Positions 1 to 10,087 of a stretch of 64,000 bases of DNA are shown piece by piece (the stretch's first letter is position 1; each line of letters opens with the position of its first letter). Made by a program: the position numbers and the translations under genes. The notes beneath the pieces were generated by a model. The model had not been told where the DNA came from, made no database searches, and saw nothing but the letters and a program-made list of their open reading frames with translations. Source of the stretch: Alphaproteobacteria bacterium (lineage in GTDB: Bacteria; Pseudomonadota; Alphaproteobacteria; Micropepsales; Micropepsaceae); the NCBI GenBank assembly GCA_025924715.1, contig JAICHV010000009.1, positions 1 through 64,000 on the forward strand, in the 5' to 3' direction.

Positions 1-687
1 AATGATGAGGGTGCGTTCGAATTGGCCGGTCTCGCTGGCATTGATGCGGAAATAGGTCGACAGCTCCATCGGGCAGCGCACGCCCTTGGGCACATAGACA
101 AAGGTGCCGTCGGAAAACACCGCCGAATTCAAGGTGGCGAAATAATTGTCGGTCACCGGGACCACGCTACCCAGATATTGCTTCACCAGATCGGGATAAT
201 CGCGGATGGCTTCGGAGATCGGGCAGAAGATCACGCCCGCCTCGTTCAACTTGTCCTTGAAGGTGGTGGCGACGGACACCGAATCGAACACCGCGTCCAC
301 CGCCACACCGGCCAGCGCCATCTGCTCGTGCAGCGGAATGCCCAGCTTGTTGTAAGTCTCCAGCAGCTTGGGATCGACTTCGTCCAGGCTCTGTTTCTTG
401 GGCGTGTTCTTGGGCGCGGCGTAATAATAAGCGTTCTGGTAATCGATCTTGGGATAATGCACCCGCGCCCAGACCGGCTCTTTCATCGTGCCCCAGCGCT
501 TGAAGGCGCCCAATCGCCATTCCAGCATCCAGGCCGGCTCGCCCTTTTTGGCCGAGATATAGCGCACGGTGTCGTCGGACAGGCCCTTGGGCGCGCGCTC
601 CATCTCGATATCGGTGATGAAGCCGTATTTGTATTTCTCGCCGATACTGGCGACCTGGTCTTTGGTTTCTTGCGCGGCGGACGACAT
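1..687 (-). CDS. sufB: Fe-S cluster assembly scaffold SufB (N-terminal part, cut by window edge)
   Basis: SufB forms the SufBC2D scaffold on which iron-sulfur clusters are assembled in the cytosol from sulfur supplied by a cysteine desulfurase. The visible 229 residues start [12 protein letters not shown] and carry typical SufB stretches: [10 protein letters not shown], a [11 protein letters not shown] segment, the [15 protein letters not shown] stretch and [18 protein letters not shown]. The rest, including the beta-helix core, lies off the left edge. The ATG at 687 is 7 bases past the stop of the upstream desulfurase gene, so the two are co-transcribed from the iscR promoter. sufC and sufD are expected further left. 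Confidence 0.95.
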   Translation of the reverse strand, partial: MSSAAQETKDQVASIGEKYKYGFITDIEMERAPKGLSDDTVRYISAKKGEPAWMLEWRLGAFKRWGTMKEPVWARVHYPKIDYQNAYYYAAPKNTPKKQSLDEVDPKLLETYNKLGIPLHEQMALAGVAVDAVFDSVSVATTFKDKLNEAGVIFCPISEAIRDYPDLVKQYLGSVVPVTDNYFATLNSAVFSDGTFVYVPKGVRCPMELSTYFRINASETGQFERTLII

Positions 688-694
688 CAGACCC

Positions 695-1861
695 TCACGC
701 GGCGGAGCGCGAACGGACGCGCCCTGCAAGACGAACCAAAGCGGCGACCACGGCATCGGCATCGGCCGGCACGGAGTCCCAGCCGAAACTCACCCGCACC
801 GACGCGCCGGCCAGGTCATCGGCGACGCCCATCGCCGAGAGCACATGCGAAGGCGCGATTTTGCCGGAGGAGCAGGAGGAGCCGGAGCTCACTTGCACGC
901 CGTCCAGATCGAGCGCGATCACCATATTCTCGGCATGAAGCCCGGGCAGCGCCAGATTGGAGGTATTGCCCAGGCGCTCCGCGCCTTCACCGAAGATCAC
1001 CACATCCGGCAAATTCCGGCGCAGATCGCTTTCAAAGCGGTCCCGCAAAGCAGTGACCCGGGCGCGCTCCACGCCATCGCCGCGAACCGCCTTGGCCGCC
1101 GCGCCGAAGCCGGCAATGCCGGAAAGATTTTCCGTGCCGGCGCGCAGGCCTTTCTGCTGGCCGCCGCCGACCAGCAGCGGCGCCAGCGGCGCAGTTTCGG
1201 CCACGATCAGCGCGCCGGAGCCTTGCGGCCCGCCCAGTTTATGCGCCGACAGCGTCATGTAATCGCAAAGCGCGGCATCCAGATCGATCTTTCCCGCCGC
1301 CGTCACGGCATCGACCAGCAAAAGCGCGCCGGCCTCGCGCACCAGGCGCGAGATTTCGCCAATCGGCTGCACCACGCCGGTCTCGTTGTTAGCGGCCATC
1401 ACCGCCACCAGGGCGCGGCCCTTGCCCTCGCGCAACGCCACCCGCAGGGCTTCGGTATCCAGCACACCATCGGCGGTCACCGGCAATTGGTCCAGCCGCA
1501 CCCCGGCGCTGTGTTCCACCACCGCCTCGGCGGTTTTCAAGACCGAACTATGCTCGATGGCGCTGACAAACAGCCGGGTGATGCGGGCGCTGGTTTTTTC
1601 GCTTTGCGCGATGGCGCCGGCGACGGCGCCGCGAATGGCCAGATCATTGGATTCGGTGGCGCCGCTGGTGAAGATCACGTTTTCGGGCTTGGCGCCGGCC
1701 AGATCTGCGATGGCCTCACGCGCGTCCTCGACGATACCCCGGGCGCGGCGCCCATGCGCATGCACCGACGAAGGATTGCCCGTCACACCCAAGGCCTGCG
1801 CCATCGCCTGATGGGCTTCAGGACGCAAAGTCGAGGTCGCATTGTGATCGCAATAAGCCAT
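695..1861 (-). CDS. Cysteine desulfurase, class I (IscS/NifS-like)
   Basis: PLP enzyme that takes sulfur from cysteine and passes it as a persulfide to the Fe-S scaffold. The 388 residues begin with the YCDHNATS motif of NifS-like enzymes. The PLP lysine is K208 in [10 protein letters not shown], and the mobile-loop active cysteine is C330 in [10 protein letters not shown]. That long Ser/Cys-rich loop is the class I (IscS/NifS) type, not the class II SufS type, although the gene sits in a suf operon. It lies between iscR (5-base gap) and sufB. It most likely supplies the Suf system, so an iscS- or sufS-type name would be a guess. Confidence 0.93.
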   Translation of the reverse strand: MAYCDHNATSTLRPEAHQAMAQALGVTGNPSSVHAHGRRARGIVEDAREAIADLAGAKPENVIFTSGATESNDLAIRGAVAGAIAQSEKTSARITRLFVSAIEHSSVLKTAEAVVEHSAGVRLDQLPVTADGVLDTEALRVALREGKGRALVAVMAANNETGVVQPIGEISRLVREAGALLLVDAVTAAGKIDLDAALCDYMTLSAHKLGGPQGSGALIVAETAPLAPLLVGGGQQKGLRAGTENLSGIAGFGAAAKAVRGDGVERARVTALRDRFESDLRRNLPDVVIFGEGAERLGNTSNLALPGLHAENMVIALDLDGVQVSSGSSCSSGKIAPSHVLSAMGVADDLAGASVRVSFGWDSVPADADAVVAALVRLAGRVRSRSAA

Positions 1862-1866
1862 GAGGA

Positions 1867-2376
1867 TCAGGCCGCTTCGGTTTCCGCGGCTTCGGCTAGA
1901 TCATTGCCCGCGGCGAAGCCGCCATCATTGCAGGGACGGCTGCGGCCCAGCACCCGCTTCTCCACCACATCGGCCAGCGAGACCGAAGACAGGAAAACGT
2001 GAATCTGCTGGCCCAGCTCTTCCCACAGATCATGGGTGACGCAGCGCGCCCCGCTTTTGGTACAGCCCTTGGCGCTGCCGGTCTTGCAGCGGGTGGCGGC
2101 GATCGGCTCGTCCACCGCCACAATAATGTCGGCGATGCGCAAATCGGAAGAGGGCCGCGACAACCGATAGCCGCCGCCGGGACCGCGCACACTGGTGACC
2201 AGCCCGCCGCGGCGCAGCTTGGCGAAAAGCTGTTCCAGATAGGAAAGGGAAATATCCTGACGCTCGGCGATATCCGCCAGGGCCACGGGACGGGTCTCGC
2301 CCTGGGCTTCGGGAGCATGTCCGGCCAGGTCGGCCATCGCCATCACCGCATAACGCCCCTTGGTACTCAGCCGCAT
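1867..2376 (-). CDS. iscR: Rrf2-family Fe-S regulator IscR
   Basis: Transcription factor that senses Fe-S status and autoregulates the Fe-S assembly operon. The 169 residues have an N-terminal winged helix (MRLSTKGRYAVMAM, then a DISLSYLEQLFAKLRRGGLV recognition region). C97, C105, C112 and H115 match the Cys3-His cluster ligand set of IscR, although the spacing of 8 and 7 residues is a little wider than in E. coli. An AAGGAG ribosome site precedes the ATG. It is the first gene of the operon with the desulfurase and sufB. Its own promoter overlaps an IscR-type palindrome at 2483-2507, which argues for IscR rather than another Rrf2 member such as RirA. Confidence 0.93.
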   Translation of the reverse strand: MRLSTKGRYAVMAMADLAGHAPEAQGETRPVALADIAERQDISLSYLEQLFAKLRRGGLVTSVRGPGGGYRLSRPSSDLRIADIIVAVDEPIAATRCKTGSAKGCTKSGARCVTHDLWEELGQQIHVFLSSVSLADVVEKRVLGRSRPCNDGGFAAGNDLAEAAETEAA

Positions 2377-2474
2377 GGTCGATCTCCTTCAAAACGCGGC
2401 GTTTTTTATTTGGGCTGGCCGCCGGCTTGGTGTAAGAAGCGCGGCCCGCCCGGAACAAGCGCCTTGATGGAAGG

Positions 2475-2503
2475 GATATAGATTTCCCGACTATCCTGGT
2501 CAA
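2475..2503 (-). promoter_or_regulatory. Promoter of the iscR-suf operon
   Basis: On the minus strand a TTGACC -35 element (2498-2503) and a TATATC -10 element (2475-2480) are separated by exactly 17 bases. Transcription would start near 2468, about 90 bases ahead of the iscR start codon. The -35 element and spacer lie inside the palindrome described in the next entry. Confidence 0.7.
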
Positions 2504-2507
2504 GTAT
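2483..2507. promoter_or_regulatory. Putative type 1 IscR operator
   Basis: The 25 bases fit the E. coli type 1 IscR consensus (ATASYYGACTRwwwYAGTC followed by RRSTAT) at about 20 of 25 positions, including both half-site cores CCGACTA and GGTCAAGTAT. The site covers the -35 box and spacer of the iscR promoter, the place expected for autorepression by holo-IscR. The match was made by eye; binding is inferred. Confidence 0.65.
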
Positions 2508-2622
2508 TTGCACCCCTCCCGCCAAGAAGAATACAAGCCTTTGAAAATGTTAGTAATAATTAACGCTAGGTGCGGTAAAAATCCGACTTTTCCGCTATGC
2601 CTAAAGCGCAAACCGGGGTCCC

Positions 2623-3279
2623 ATGCCTGACATCGTCCTCCCCGGCTCCGCCGGCCGCATCGAGGCCCGCTACCAGCGGCAAAAGACGCCAGGCGCGCCC
2701 ATGGCCTTGGTGCTGCACCCGCACCCCCAATTCGGCGGAACCATGAACAATCCGCTGGTCTATGACCTCTTCCATATGTTCCACGGGCTGGGCTGCACCA
2801 CCGTGCGCTTCAACTTCCGCGGCGTGGGGCGCAGCCAGGGCAGCTTCGACAATGGCTCGGGCGAATTGTCCGACGCCGCCGCGGTGCTGGACTGGATGAA
2901 CACGCTTTATCCCAATCCCAGCCATGTCTGGGTCTGCGGCATCTCTTTCGGCGCCTGGATCGGGATGCAGCTTTTGATGCGCCGGCCCGAGATCACCGGC
3001 TTCGTCTCCATCGCCCCGCCGGCCAGCATGTATGATTTCGCCTTTCTGGCGCCCTGCCCGGCTTCCGGCCTGATCGTGCACGGCACCAAGGACAATGTGG
3101 TTCCCGAGCCCGATGTGCAGAAACTGGTCGACCGGTTGACCGCGCAAAAAGGCATCCGGATCACCTATGACAAGATCGACGGCGCCAATCATTTCTTCGA
3201 CAAGCGCGAAGCCGATGTGGTGGAGACGGTCAAAGGATACGTCTCCAATATGATGAGCAAGCCAAGAGAAGGCCGCTAA
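2623..3279 (+). CDS. Alpha/beta hydrolase of the small dienelactone-hydrolase-like type
   Basis: A 218-residue single-domain alpha/beta hydrolase. The oxyanion-side HPHPQFGGTMNN motif, the nucleophile elbow GISFG with S108, acid D157 in GTKDNVV and H190 in DGANHFF form a complete catalytic triad. The N-terminal HPHPxxGG signature is shared with a widespread proteobacterial family of unknown substrate. There is no signal peptide, so it is cytosolic. It stands alone between iscR and anmK, and its stop codon falls in the loop of a hairpin at 3266-3291. Confidence 0.85.
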   Translation: MPDIVLPGSAGRIEARYQRQKTPGAPMALVLHPHPQFGGTMNNPLVYDLFHMFHGLGCTTVRFNFRGVGRSQGSFDNGSGELSDAAAVLDWMNTLYPNPSHVWVCGISFGAWIGMQLLMRRPEITGFVSIAPPASMYDFAFLAPCPASGLIVHGTKDNVVPEPDVQKLVDRLTAQKGIRITYDKIDGANHFFDKREADVVETVKGYVSNMMSKPREGR

Positions 3280-3291
3280 AGCGGCCTTCTC
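3266..3291 (+). terminator. Hairpin at the hydrolase stop codon
   Basis: An 11-bp perfect stem (3266-3276 pairing with 3281-3291) closes a TAAA loop that contains the stop codon of the hydrolase gene. There is no T-run after it, so it is either a weak or Rho-assisted terminator or an mRNA-end stabilising hairpin between the convergent hydrolase and anmK genes. Confidence 0.45.
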
Positions 3292-3330
3292 GCAGCCACC
3301 CGCGAATGCGAGTGGCCCAGTTGAAGCAAC

Positions 3331-4437
3331 CTAAGTCGCCCGATAATACTTCCCCCCCGTCATGGGTTGCAGTACGCCCGTGGTCGTCGGCAAACTCAGC
3401 GGCAGCCCCTTCTTGGCCCGCATGGCCAGATAAGCGAAGGCTTCAGCTTCCATCGCATCGCCGTTCCAGCCCGCCTCTTCCGCCACGATCACCTTCGCAT
3501 TCACCCGGGCGCGCAATTGGTCCATCAAATAGGCGTTGTGACGTCCGCCGCCGCAGACGATCCAGGTGCTGGCCGGATCGGGAAAATGTTCGCGCGCCTT
3601 GGCGATGGAAGCGGCAGTGAAGGCCGTCAGCGTGGCGGCGCCGTCCTGGGGCGAAAGACTTTTGACGGCTGAAACGCCGAAATCCATCCGGTCCAGGGAT
3701 TTGGGCGGCGTTTTGGCAAAGAAGGGGTTGTCCAGCATAGTGTTCAGCGCCGCCTCATTGATCCGGCCGCCCCGCGCGAAATCGCCGTTCTCGTCCACCG
3801 GCTTGCCGGTATGGCTGTGCATCCAGTCATCGATCGGGGCATTGCCCGGGCCGGTGTCGAAGGCCAGCACCAGATCGCCGCTTATATAAGTGACATTGGC
3901 GACCCCGCCGATATTGACCAGCACCAAAGGCGGCGCCAGGCCCGATTTGCGCGCCAGGGCGGCGTGATAGAGCGGCACCAGCGGCGCCCCCTGCCCGCCC
4001 GCTTTGACATCGCTCTGGCGAAAATCATTGACCACATCGATGCCGGTAAGGCGCGCCAGCAAGGCGCCATCGCCGATCTGCCAGGTCCAGCGCTGGGCCG
4101 GGCGGTGCAGGATGGTCTGGCCGTGAAAGCCGATCAGGGCGACGGCCTCTGCCGCCAACCCCGCTTTTGCCAACAGGGCTTTCACCGCCGCGACATGGGC
4201 CATGGTCAAATGCCGCTCGGCCTCGCGGATGGAATGGGGCATGGGGGCGCCTTCCGCCACGCCGCGCGCCTCGTCCAGGCTGGCCCGCAGCAGCGCCCTT
4301 GTCTCCTTGTCATAGGCAATGGTCAGGCTGGGACCGGGCACGGCGACGCCCTCACCGTCGGTCTCCAGCAGAGCGGCGTCGATCCCGTCCAGCGAGGTGC
4401 CGCTCATGAGGCCCATGACTTTCGAAATTTCCGCCAT
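3331..4437 (-). CDS. anmK: Anhydro-N-acetylmuramic acid kinase
   Basis: AnmK hydrolyses the 1,6-anhydro ring and phosphorylates anhydro-MurNAc during peptidoglycan recycling in the cytosol. The 368 residues have the diagnostic GLMSGTSLDGIDAAL start (residues 9-23), the GFHGQTILHRP stretch, the catalytic-region VNDFRQSDV, LVNIGGVANVTY and FDTGPGNAPIDDW. The C-terminus has the expected CGGGRHN and EAGWNGDAMEAEAFAYLA motifs. Length matches the family. It is divergent from tyrS with 41 bases between the start codons, an arrangement common in alphaproteobacteria. Confidence 0.96.
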   Translation of the reverse strand: MAEISKVMGLMSGTSLDGIDAALLETDGEGVAVPGPSLTIAYDKETRALLRASLDEARGVAEGAPMPHSIREAERHLTMAHVAAVKALLAKAGLAAEAVALIGFHGQTILHRPAQRWTWQIGDGALLARLTGIDVVNDFRQSDVKAGGQGAPLVPLYHAALARKSGLAPPLVLVNIGGVANVTYISGDLVLAFDTGPGNAPIDDWMHSHTGKPVDENGDFARGGRINEAALNTMLDNPFFAKTPPKSLDRMDFGVSAVKSLSPQDGAATLTAFTAASIAKAREHFPDPASTWIVCGGGRHNAYLMDQLRARVNAKVIVAEEAGWNGDAMEAEAFAYLAMRAKKGLPLSLPTTTGVLQPMTGGKYYRAT

Positions 4438-4478
4438 TCGTGCTATGCCGCCCTGCCTTGCTCCTTCGAGATTAGACT

Positions 4479-5726
4479 ATGCCAGCCGCGCCGCAATTCC
4501 ATTCCGATTTCCTCCGGACTTTTGTCGCGCGCGGGGCCTATTACGATTGTTCGGGCCCCGAGGCGCTGGACGCGATGTTCGCCAAGGAGCGGGTCACCGC
4601 CTATATCGGCTTCGACTGCACCGCCAAATCCATGCATATCGGCAACCTGGTGCAATTGATGACCTTGCGCCGGCTGCAGCAGGCCGGCCATCGCCCGATC
4701 CTGTTGATGGGCGGGGGCACCACCAAGGCGGGCGATCCGTCCGGCAAGGATGAAACCAGGCTGATCCTTTCCCCGGCGCAGATCGAGGAAAACAAGCAAA
4801 GCATGCTGAGCGGGGTGCGGCATCTGCTCAAATTCGGCGACGGTCCGTCCGACGCGATCATGGTCGACAATGCCGAGTGGCTCGACCGGCTGGAATATAT
4901 TCCCTTCCTGCGCGAAGTCGGCAGGCATTTCTCGGTCAACCGGATGCTGACCATGGACAGCGTGCGCCTGCGCCTGGAACGCGAGCAGCCGATGTCGTTC
5001 CTGGAATTCAATTACTCGATCATGCAGGCCTATGATTTTGTCGAACTCTACAAGCGCTATGGTTGCCGCTTGCAGTCCTCCGGCTCCGACCAATGGGGCA
5101 ATGTCGTGTCGGGCATCGATCTGGGCCATCGGCTCGCCAATGTGCAGCTCTATGGGCTGACGACGCCGCTGATCACCACCTCGTCCGGCGCCAAGATGGG
5201 CAAGACCGCGCAAGGCGCGGTGTGGCTGAACAAGGATATGCTCAGCGTCTATGATTACTGGCAGTTCTGGCGCAACACCGAGGACGGCGATGTCGGCCGC
5301 TTCCTGCGGCTTTTCACCGATCTGCCGCTGGACGAAATCGCGCGGCTGGAAAAGCTCGAAGGCGCGGAACTGAACGAGGCCAAAAAGGTCCTGGCCACCG
5401 AGGCGACCGCCCTGCTGCACGGCCGCGGCGAAGCCGAGAAAGCCGCCGACACCGCGCGGCGGGCGTTTGAAGAAGGCGCAAACGCCGAAGGCCTTCCCAC
5501 CGTCAGCGCGAAATTGCCGGACGGAATTCTCAATCTGGCGGTGGCCTGCGGCTTGGCGGCCTCCAATTCCGAGGCCCGCAAACTCATCGCCAATAACGGG
5601 CTCAAGCTCAATGATGTGGCGATCAGCGATCCCAGGTTGACGGTCGATGCTTCCGCGCTCGGCGCCGATGGGGTGCTGAAATTATCCAGCGGCAAGAAAA
5701 AACACGTGTTGGTGAAGCCTGCCTAG
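4479..5726 (+). CDS. tyrS: Tyrosyl-tRNA synthetase
   Basis: Class I synthetase that charges tRNA-Tyr. The 415 residues contain the HIGH motif as HIGN (53-56) in the Rossmann fold, the YSIMQAYDF tyrosine-binding segment, the SDQWGN motif and the KMSKS loop as KMGKT near residue 239. An S4 RNA-binding domain ends the protein ([22 protein letters not shown]). Its last codons overlap by 4 bases, tail to tail, the end of the AsmA-like gene on the other strand. Confidence 0.97.
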   Translation: MPAAPQFHSDFLRTFVARGAYYDCSGPEALDAMFAKERVTAYIGFDCTAKSMHIGNLVQLMTLRRLQQAGHRPILLMGGGTTKAGDPSGKDETRLILSPAQIEENKQSMLSGVRHLLKFGDGPSDAIMVDNAEWLDRLEYIPFLREVGRHFSVNRMLTMDSVRLRLEREQPMSFLEFNYSIMQAYDFVELYKRYGCRLQSSGSDQWGNVVSGIDLGHRLANVQLYGLTTPLITTSSGAKMGKTAQGAVWLNKDMLSVYDYWQFWRNTEDGDVGRFLRLFTDLPLDEIARLEKLEGAELNEAKKVLATEATALLHGRGEAEKAADTARRAFEEGANAEGLPTVSAKLPDGILNLAVACGLAASNSEARKLIANNGLKLNDVAISDPRLTVDASALGADGVLKLSSGKKKHVLVKPA

Positions 5727-8700
5727 TTCGTTGGCGGCTTGGCCGCTTTCGTCCCTGCGGCGTTCGATTGTGCCGTCTGCGGCTGGGCAGGAGCCGGCGC
5801 ATTGGACGGCGCATTGGCGGCGTTGGGCATGCGCCCCTCAAAGGCTCGGCGCAAAATGCCCGGCGCCAGGATCGACAGCGGATTGACCTGGATACGGGGC
5901 TGATCGGCGCTGCCGGTGGCGGTATAAGTGACCCCGAAAATGCCTTCGCCTTTTTTCGACGTCAACAGATTGCCCAAGAGCGGAACGTTGCCCAGCATCG
6001 AATTGAGCCCGTAAGCGGGGCTCAACGAGCCTTTGAGGTCCACCAAGCCCTTGGGGCGATCGATATAACCATCGGCAGTGGCGCCGATGGCGCGCCCATG
6101 CGCCACTGCATTGTGCAGACTGATGACATTGTTTTTGGAGGTGAAGGGCACGTCGAGATTCTCGATCGACAATCCGTCGCCCCCCATCAGATCGCCGAGC
6201 CCCGTGAGCGAGCCGGCGGAAAACAGGCGGGTCAGGAACGCCTGATGCACCATGGTGAAATTGTCGATATCCAGCTTGCCGGTGAAATCCGGCGCCGCGC
6301 CGGTGGCATCGGGATCGCTGGCGCGCCCCGGCAGGGTCGCGGTGAGCGTCAGCTTGCCGCCGCGCATGTCCTCGAAATCGAAAAGCCCATGCAGCAATTG
6401 CCCGGCATCGCCGGCTTCCAGCGTCAGCTTGCGCCCCGCCGTATTGGTCTCGAGCACCGCTCGGATATTCGCGGTCTTGGAAAGCGAGCCCGACAGGTTG
6501 AGCGCGCTCGGCCGGTTGCCGATCCCCGCAAGGTCCAGATTGAAGGGGGCGATCGTCACCCCATGGCGCATCGCCAGCCGGTCCAGCCTGGCGTTGATAT
6601 GAAAGGGTCCGCTGATATCCGATGACGCCGCGGCGGCGGCGCTGCTACCAGCCGGCGGGGCGGCGCCATTGCGTCCGATCATCGAGCCGTCCAGCGAATG
6701 GCCGCGCAAATTGTAATCATCGCCGGCGGCGGTGCGGGTCAGGATGACGGACAGATCGTTCAGCGCGCCCATCTTGAGCGAGGTGAAATTGAGTACCGAC
6801 AAACCGCCGTCGGCGCCGAACTGGGCGGTGCCGGTGGCCGAAAGATTGGGACCCGTCAACCGGATCACTTCATCATGCACGCTGGCGCCGGCGCCAAAAT
6901 TGACGGTGATATGCCCGCCTGCCGCAACCCCGGCCGGCTTGCCCAGATTGAGAATGGGAATGCCGATCGCCGCGGGGGTCAGGTCGATATTGGCTTCCGC
7001 CAACTGAAGTGTCCCGCGATGACCCTGAATCTCGGCATTGACCGGAATGGGTCCCGTCAGAATGGTCGCCATCCCCATATCGAGCGCGGCCCGCGCTGCC
7101 TCGGTGAGCAGGCCTTTGACATTGAGGCGGGTGGTGACCGGCGCGGTGGTCTTGAAATCCTCGGTCCAATCCACCGTCAAGCGCGAATCTGCCAGATTCA
7201 CCTGGCCGGTCTGGTGCAGATGAGCGTTGTCGATTTCGAAAACCACCGCGCCATTGGTCAGACGGGTACTCTTGCCCAGGGTGACGGCGAAATCGCTGAC
7301 CTGCGCCTTGACCGAGATGCCGACATCGTCCACCGGCAGACTGGCCAGCATCGGCACGGTGAAACTCATATCGACGCCGGCTTGCCCCTTGGTCTGTTCC
7401 GGATCGATGCCGAAACGGGTGGGATAATTCAGCGGCTTCATGTCGATCAGCCGCATGATGTCCCCCATGGCGCCATCGGCATGGGCGCTGATCACGGCGG
7501 CGGTGCCGGTGATATGCAGCGTGGGAATGACGACACGCCCGCCGCGCAAAATGATGTTTCCCACCCGTCCGGAAGTGAAATCGGCGGAGAAGGAATCGCC
7601 CAGCAGCACGGCATTGCCGCTCACCCCGGTCAGATGGGTCAGGCCGGTGACATAATTGCCCTCCACGCCCTCCACCGCGAAGCTCAGCTTCATCGCTTCG
7701 TCCGGCCACACCGCAGAATCGAAAAGGCCGGGGGTGAAATGGGTTTCGAACAACAGCGGCCCGGTCGTGCCGGCGAAGATATTGCCGGCGATCCATTCGC
7801 GCGTGCCGGGAGCCACCGGAAGCGGCCAATAATGCAGCAGATCCTGCAGAGTCATGGGCCCAAAGGCGCCACTCACCGCCACACCGGGCGTTTGCCCCGG
7901 CTCGCCCATGGTGACGGTGCCTTTGAGCGACAGATTGAGCCCCGGCCCCAGCAGCGCGAGTTTTTCCACATCGAAACGGCGCGGACCGGTTTGCCAGGTG
8001 CCTTTCAGCGCGGCGGATTGCAATCCCACCGGCTTGTCAAACATCCCCGGCAGATCCAGCACCACCCGGCCGGAGGACAGCTCGGCACTGACCGCTTGCA
8101 GCACGCCTTGCGTGTCGTAATGCAGATCGCCGCTGCCCTTCAGATGCAGCACCGCTTCCTTGGCATTGAGATCGGCGGTGGGCAAAGCAAGATGGTTCTT
8201 GATCCCGTCATAGGCGCCGGTCAGACGCAGGCGGCGCACATGCAGTACCTTGGCGCCTAGCAGTGCCGTCGGAAGTTCTCCGGTTGCCGACATGTCGAAG
8301 TCGGCGCGGGTGATATGCCCGCCCGGCGCCACCGCGAAGCGGGTCGACAGATCCACGATAAGCGCCACGTCGCGCAAATCCGCAAAAAAAGGCGCCCGCG
8401 CGCCCAGGCTGCGCAGATCGAGCCCGGTGATCGTGGCGTCGCCGCTATAGGGTCCCTTTCCTTGCGGCAAGGTCAGATCGGCTTTGATATGCGCAGCTCG
8501 GCCTTCGATCTGAACATCGGTGTTGAAATTGATGCCGATCGCATCGCCCTTGGAGGTCAGCGCCAGGCTGGCATGCGGCGCCATCAGGGACAGGCCGGTA
8601 TTTTCGTCGAACACCGCCAGATGCGCATCGCGCACCGCGAAGCTTTGCAGCGAGGATGTGGTCGAACCCCGCGCCTGGATAACCTGATCAATGCGGGTGA

Positions 8701-9151
8701 GGACGTCGTTGTCGCGCTCGCCCAGGCGGATGCGGCCGTCCTTCATATGCACCAAGGTGAGCTGCACCCCCACCAGGGTGATGCGCTTGACCGCGAACTC
8801 GCCTTTCAGGAAGGGCGCCGCCGCCAGATCGATATCGGCCTTGGGCGCCATGACGACGACATGGCCGCTGGAATCCAGAATGCGCGCGCCCAGCACCACC
8901 AGATTGACCCGGCCTTCGTCGCGGCTCCATTCGATCGCGGCCTGGTCATATTGGAGACTGATCCCCGGCAGCGCCTGCTGGATAGCCCCGTCGATGGTTC
9001 CGGCCAGCGGTCCCAGCGAGACCGGCCCCACCAGCAAGCGGATTCCCGCGCCCAGCACGAAAAACACCACCGCCGCCACCAGCGTGCCGACGCCAAGCGC
9101 AGCGCGACTGATATGGTGCGCCTTTACGTAATTGGCGAATGGCAGTTTCAC
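5723..9151 (-). CDS. Large AsmA-like / YhdP-TamB-like membrane-anchored protein
   Basis: A 1142-residue protein with a single N-terminal membrane helix (about residues 17-40, [22 protein letters not shown]). A very long beta-rich region with AsmA-like repeats follows, such as [13 protein letters not shown] and [23 protein letters not shown]. The C-terminal part ([40 protein letters not shown]) matches the AsmA-like C-terminal domain of YhdP-type proteins. These bridge-like proteins span the periplasm and move or balance phospholipids between the two membranes. The protein ends in an Ala/Pro/Gln-rich tail. Which AsmA paralogue it corresponds to cannot be settled by eye. Confidence 0.82.
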   Translation of the reverse strand: MKLPFANYVKAHHISRAALGVGTLVAAVVFFVLGAGIRLLVGPVSLGPLAGTIDGAIQQALPGISLQYDQAAIEWSRDEGRVNLVVLGARILDSSGHVVVMAPKADIDLAAAPFLKGEFAVKRITLVGVQLTLVHMKDGRIRLGERDNDVLTRIDQVIQARGSTTSSLQSFAVRDAHLAVFDENTGLSLMAPHASLALTSKGDAIGINFNTDVQIEGRAAHIKADLTLPQGKGPYSGDATITGLDLRSLGARAPFFADLRDVALIVDLSTRFAVAPGGHITRADFDMSATGELPTALLGAKVLHVRRLRLTGAYDGIKNHLALPTADLNAKEAVLHLKGSGDLHYDTQGVLQAVSAELSSGRVVLDLPGMFDKPVGLQSAALKGTWQTGPRRFDVEKLALLGPGLNLSLKGTVTMGEPGQTPGVAVSGAFGPMTLQDLLHYWPLPVAPGTREWIAGNIFAGTTGPLLFETHFTPGLFDSAVWPDEAMKLSFAVEGVEGNYVTGLTHLTGVSGNAVLLGDSFSADFTSGRVGNIILRGGRVVIPTLHITGTAAVISAHADGAMGDIMRLIDMKPLNYPTRFGIDPEQTKGQAGVDMSFTVPMLASLPVDDVGISVKAQVSDFAVTLGKSTRLTNGAVVFEIDNAHLHQTGQVNLADSRLTVDWTEDFKTTAPVTTRLNVKGLLTEAARAALDMGMATILTGPIPVNAEIQGHRGTLQLAEANIDLTPAAIGIPILNLGKPAGVAAGGHITVNFGAGASVHDEVIRLTGPNLSATGTAQFGADGGLSVLNFTSLKMGALNDLSVILTRTAAGDDYNLRGHSLDGSMIGRNGAAPPAGSSAAAAASSDISGPFHINARLDRLAMRHGVTIAPFNLDLAGIGNRPSALNLSGSLSKTANIRAVLETNTAGRKLTLEAGDAGQLLHGLFDFEDMRGGKLTLTATLPGRASDPDATGAAPDFTGKLDIDNFTMVHQAFLTRLFSAGSLTGLGDLMGGDGLSIENLDVPFTSKNNVISLHNAVAHGRAIGATADGYIDRPKGLVDLKGSLSPAYGLNSMLGNVPLLGNLLTSKKGEGIFGVTYTATGSADQPRIQVNPLSILAPGILRRAFEGRMPNAANAPSNAPAPAQPQTAQSNAAGTKAAKPPTN

Positions 9152-9434
9152 GCCTTGTTCCCGCGGGTAAGAGGGGATGCTACCCCACCTGTTGGGCTTA
9201 AAAAGGGCAGATAGTCCAGCATCTTGTAAAGGCGTCTCCTATGGGAGCGGGAATTCCCCGGCACGAGCGCGTTTCTCCGGCGGCTCGGACCGCGACCCGT
9301 CCCTCCCATCGCTTCGGCGCAAGTGGTGTGCAAAAAAGCGGGAAATGCCTGAAAATACTGATAATCCAGCATCTTGAACGAATTTTTGCATTGCACCGGC
9401 CGGCTTTTGCCGCATAAGGTAAATCCGGTATTGC
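9152..9434. other. Intergenic region between the AsmA-like gene and bcp, with a near-identical direct repeat
   Basis: This 283-base gap separates two divergent genes and must hold both promoters. I see no convincing -10/-35 pair. It contains a 19-base direct repeat (9208-9226 and 9358-9376, 17 of 19 identical) with a period of exactly 150 bases. A weak open frame on the minus strand crosses both copies but has no ribosome site or recognisable product. Confidence 0.5.
9208..9376. repeat. Pair of 19-base direct repeats, period 150 bases
   Basis: The two units (9208-9226, 9358-9376) differ at two positions and share the core TCCAGCATCTTG preceded by GATAGT or GATAAT. They flank a GC-rich stretch in the promoter region between two divergent genes. 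They could be regulator sites or the remnant of a duplication. The function is unknown. Confidence 0.5.
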
Positions 9435-9920
9435 GTGGGTGATGGCGTGGGTGCCGGCGGGCTGGCGGTGGGGGATCGAGCCCCCAGCTTCAAACTTGCA
9501 ACGGACAATGGCGGCGAGGTCAGCCTTGCAAGCCTGAAGGGACATCCTTTCGTGCTGTATTTCTATCCCAAGGACGACACCGCGGGCTGCACCAAAGAGG
9601 CTATCGGCTTTTCGCAGGCCGCCAAGAAATTCGAGAAATTGGGCGTGTTCGTGCTCGGCGTGTCGAAGGACAGCTTGGCTGCCCATGAGAAGTTTCGCAA
9701 AAAACACAAATTGACGATTCCGCTGGGCTCCGATTCCGAGCTCAAGACGGCGCAGGCTTATGGCGTATGGGGCGAAAAAACCCTGTATGGCCGCAAATAT
9801 ATGGGCATGGAGCGTGCCACTTTCCTGATCGATGCCGCGGGCAAGATCCGCGAAATTTGGCGCAAAGTGAAGGTTCCTGGTCATGTGGAGGCCGTGCTTG
9901 CCGCGGCGAAATCACTGTGA
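9435..9920 (+). CDS. bcp: Bcp-type peroxiredoxin (thioredoxin-dependent peroxide reductase), single-cysteine form
   Basis: Thiol peroxidase that reduces H2O2 and organic peroxides. The 161 residues contain the AhpC/TSA fold and the peroxidatic site YFYPKDDTAGCTKEA with C52. E. coli Bcp has its resolving cysteine five residues later; here that place is Ile (CTKEAIGF). C52 is the only cysteine in the protein, so it must work by a 1-Cys mechanism with an external thiol. The start is a GTG at 9435; a second in-frame GTG at 9447 is possible. It is followed by the M23 peptidase gene on the same strand. Confidence 0.9.
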   Translation: MGDGVGAGGLAVGDRAPSFKLATDNGGEVSLASLKGHPFVLYFYPKDDTAGCTKEAIGFSQAAKKFEKLGVFVLGVSKDSLAAHEKFRKKHKLTIPLGSDSELKTAQAYGVWGEKTLYGRKYMGMERATFLIDAAGKIREIWRKVKVPGHVEAVLAAAKSL

Positions 9921-10087
9921 AACGCAAAAAAGCTCTGCAAAAAGCCGCAAATCGTTTTGGTCCCCGGTTAACCGCGAAGTCCTTTTTCTGGAACCGCAGC
10001 TTGATCGCAAGCGGTCAAGACGGTGAAATGACCGGTAGCGGCGGCAGCTCCCGGAACGACCGGGAATCGTCCAAGGGCGATGGGGTC

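Noticed and set aside
569..2002. 477-codon plus-strand frame across sufB, the desulfurase gene and iscR
   Set aside because: Antisense to three well-supported genes and without family features.
9148..9396. 82-codon minus-strand frame containing KMLDY twice
   Set aside because: No ribosome site, no family, low-complexity composition, and the repeat is better treated as a DNA repeat in a promoter region.
9917..10087. GTG start at 9917 overlapping the bcp stop for the M23 peptidase
   Set aside because: The extra 57 codons have AT-rich third positions unlike the gene body and no ribosome site; the ATG at 10088 has AAGGG upstream and starts at the conserved region. It remains possible.
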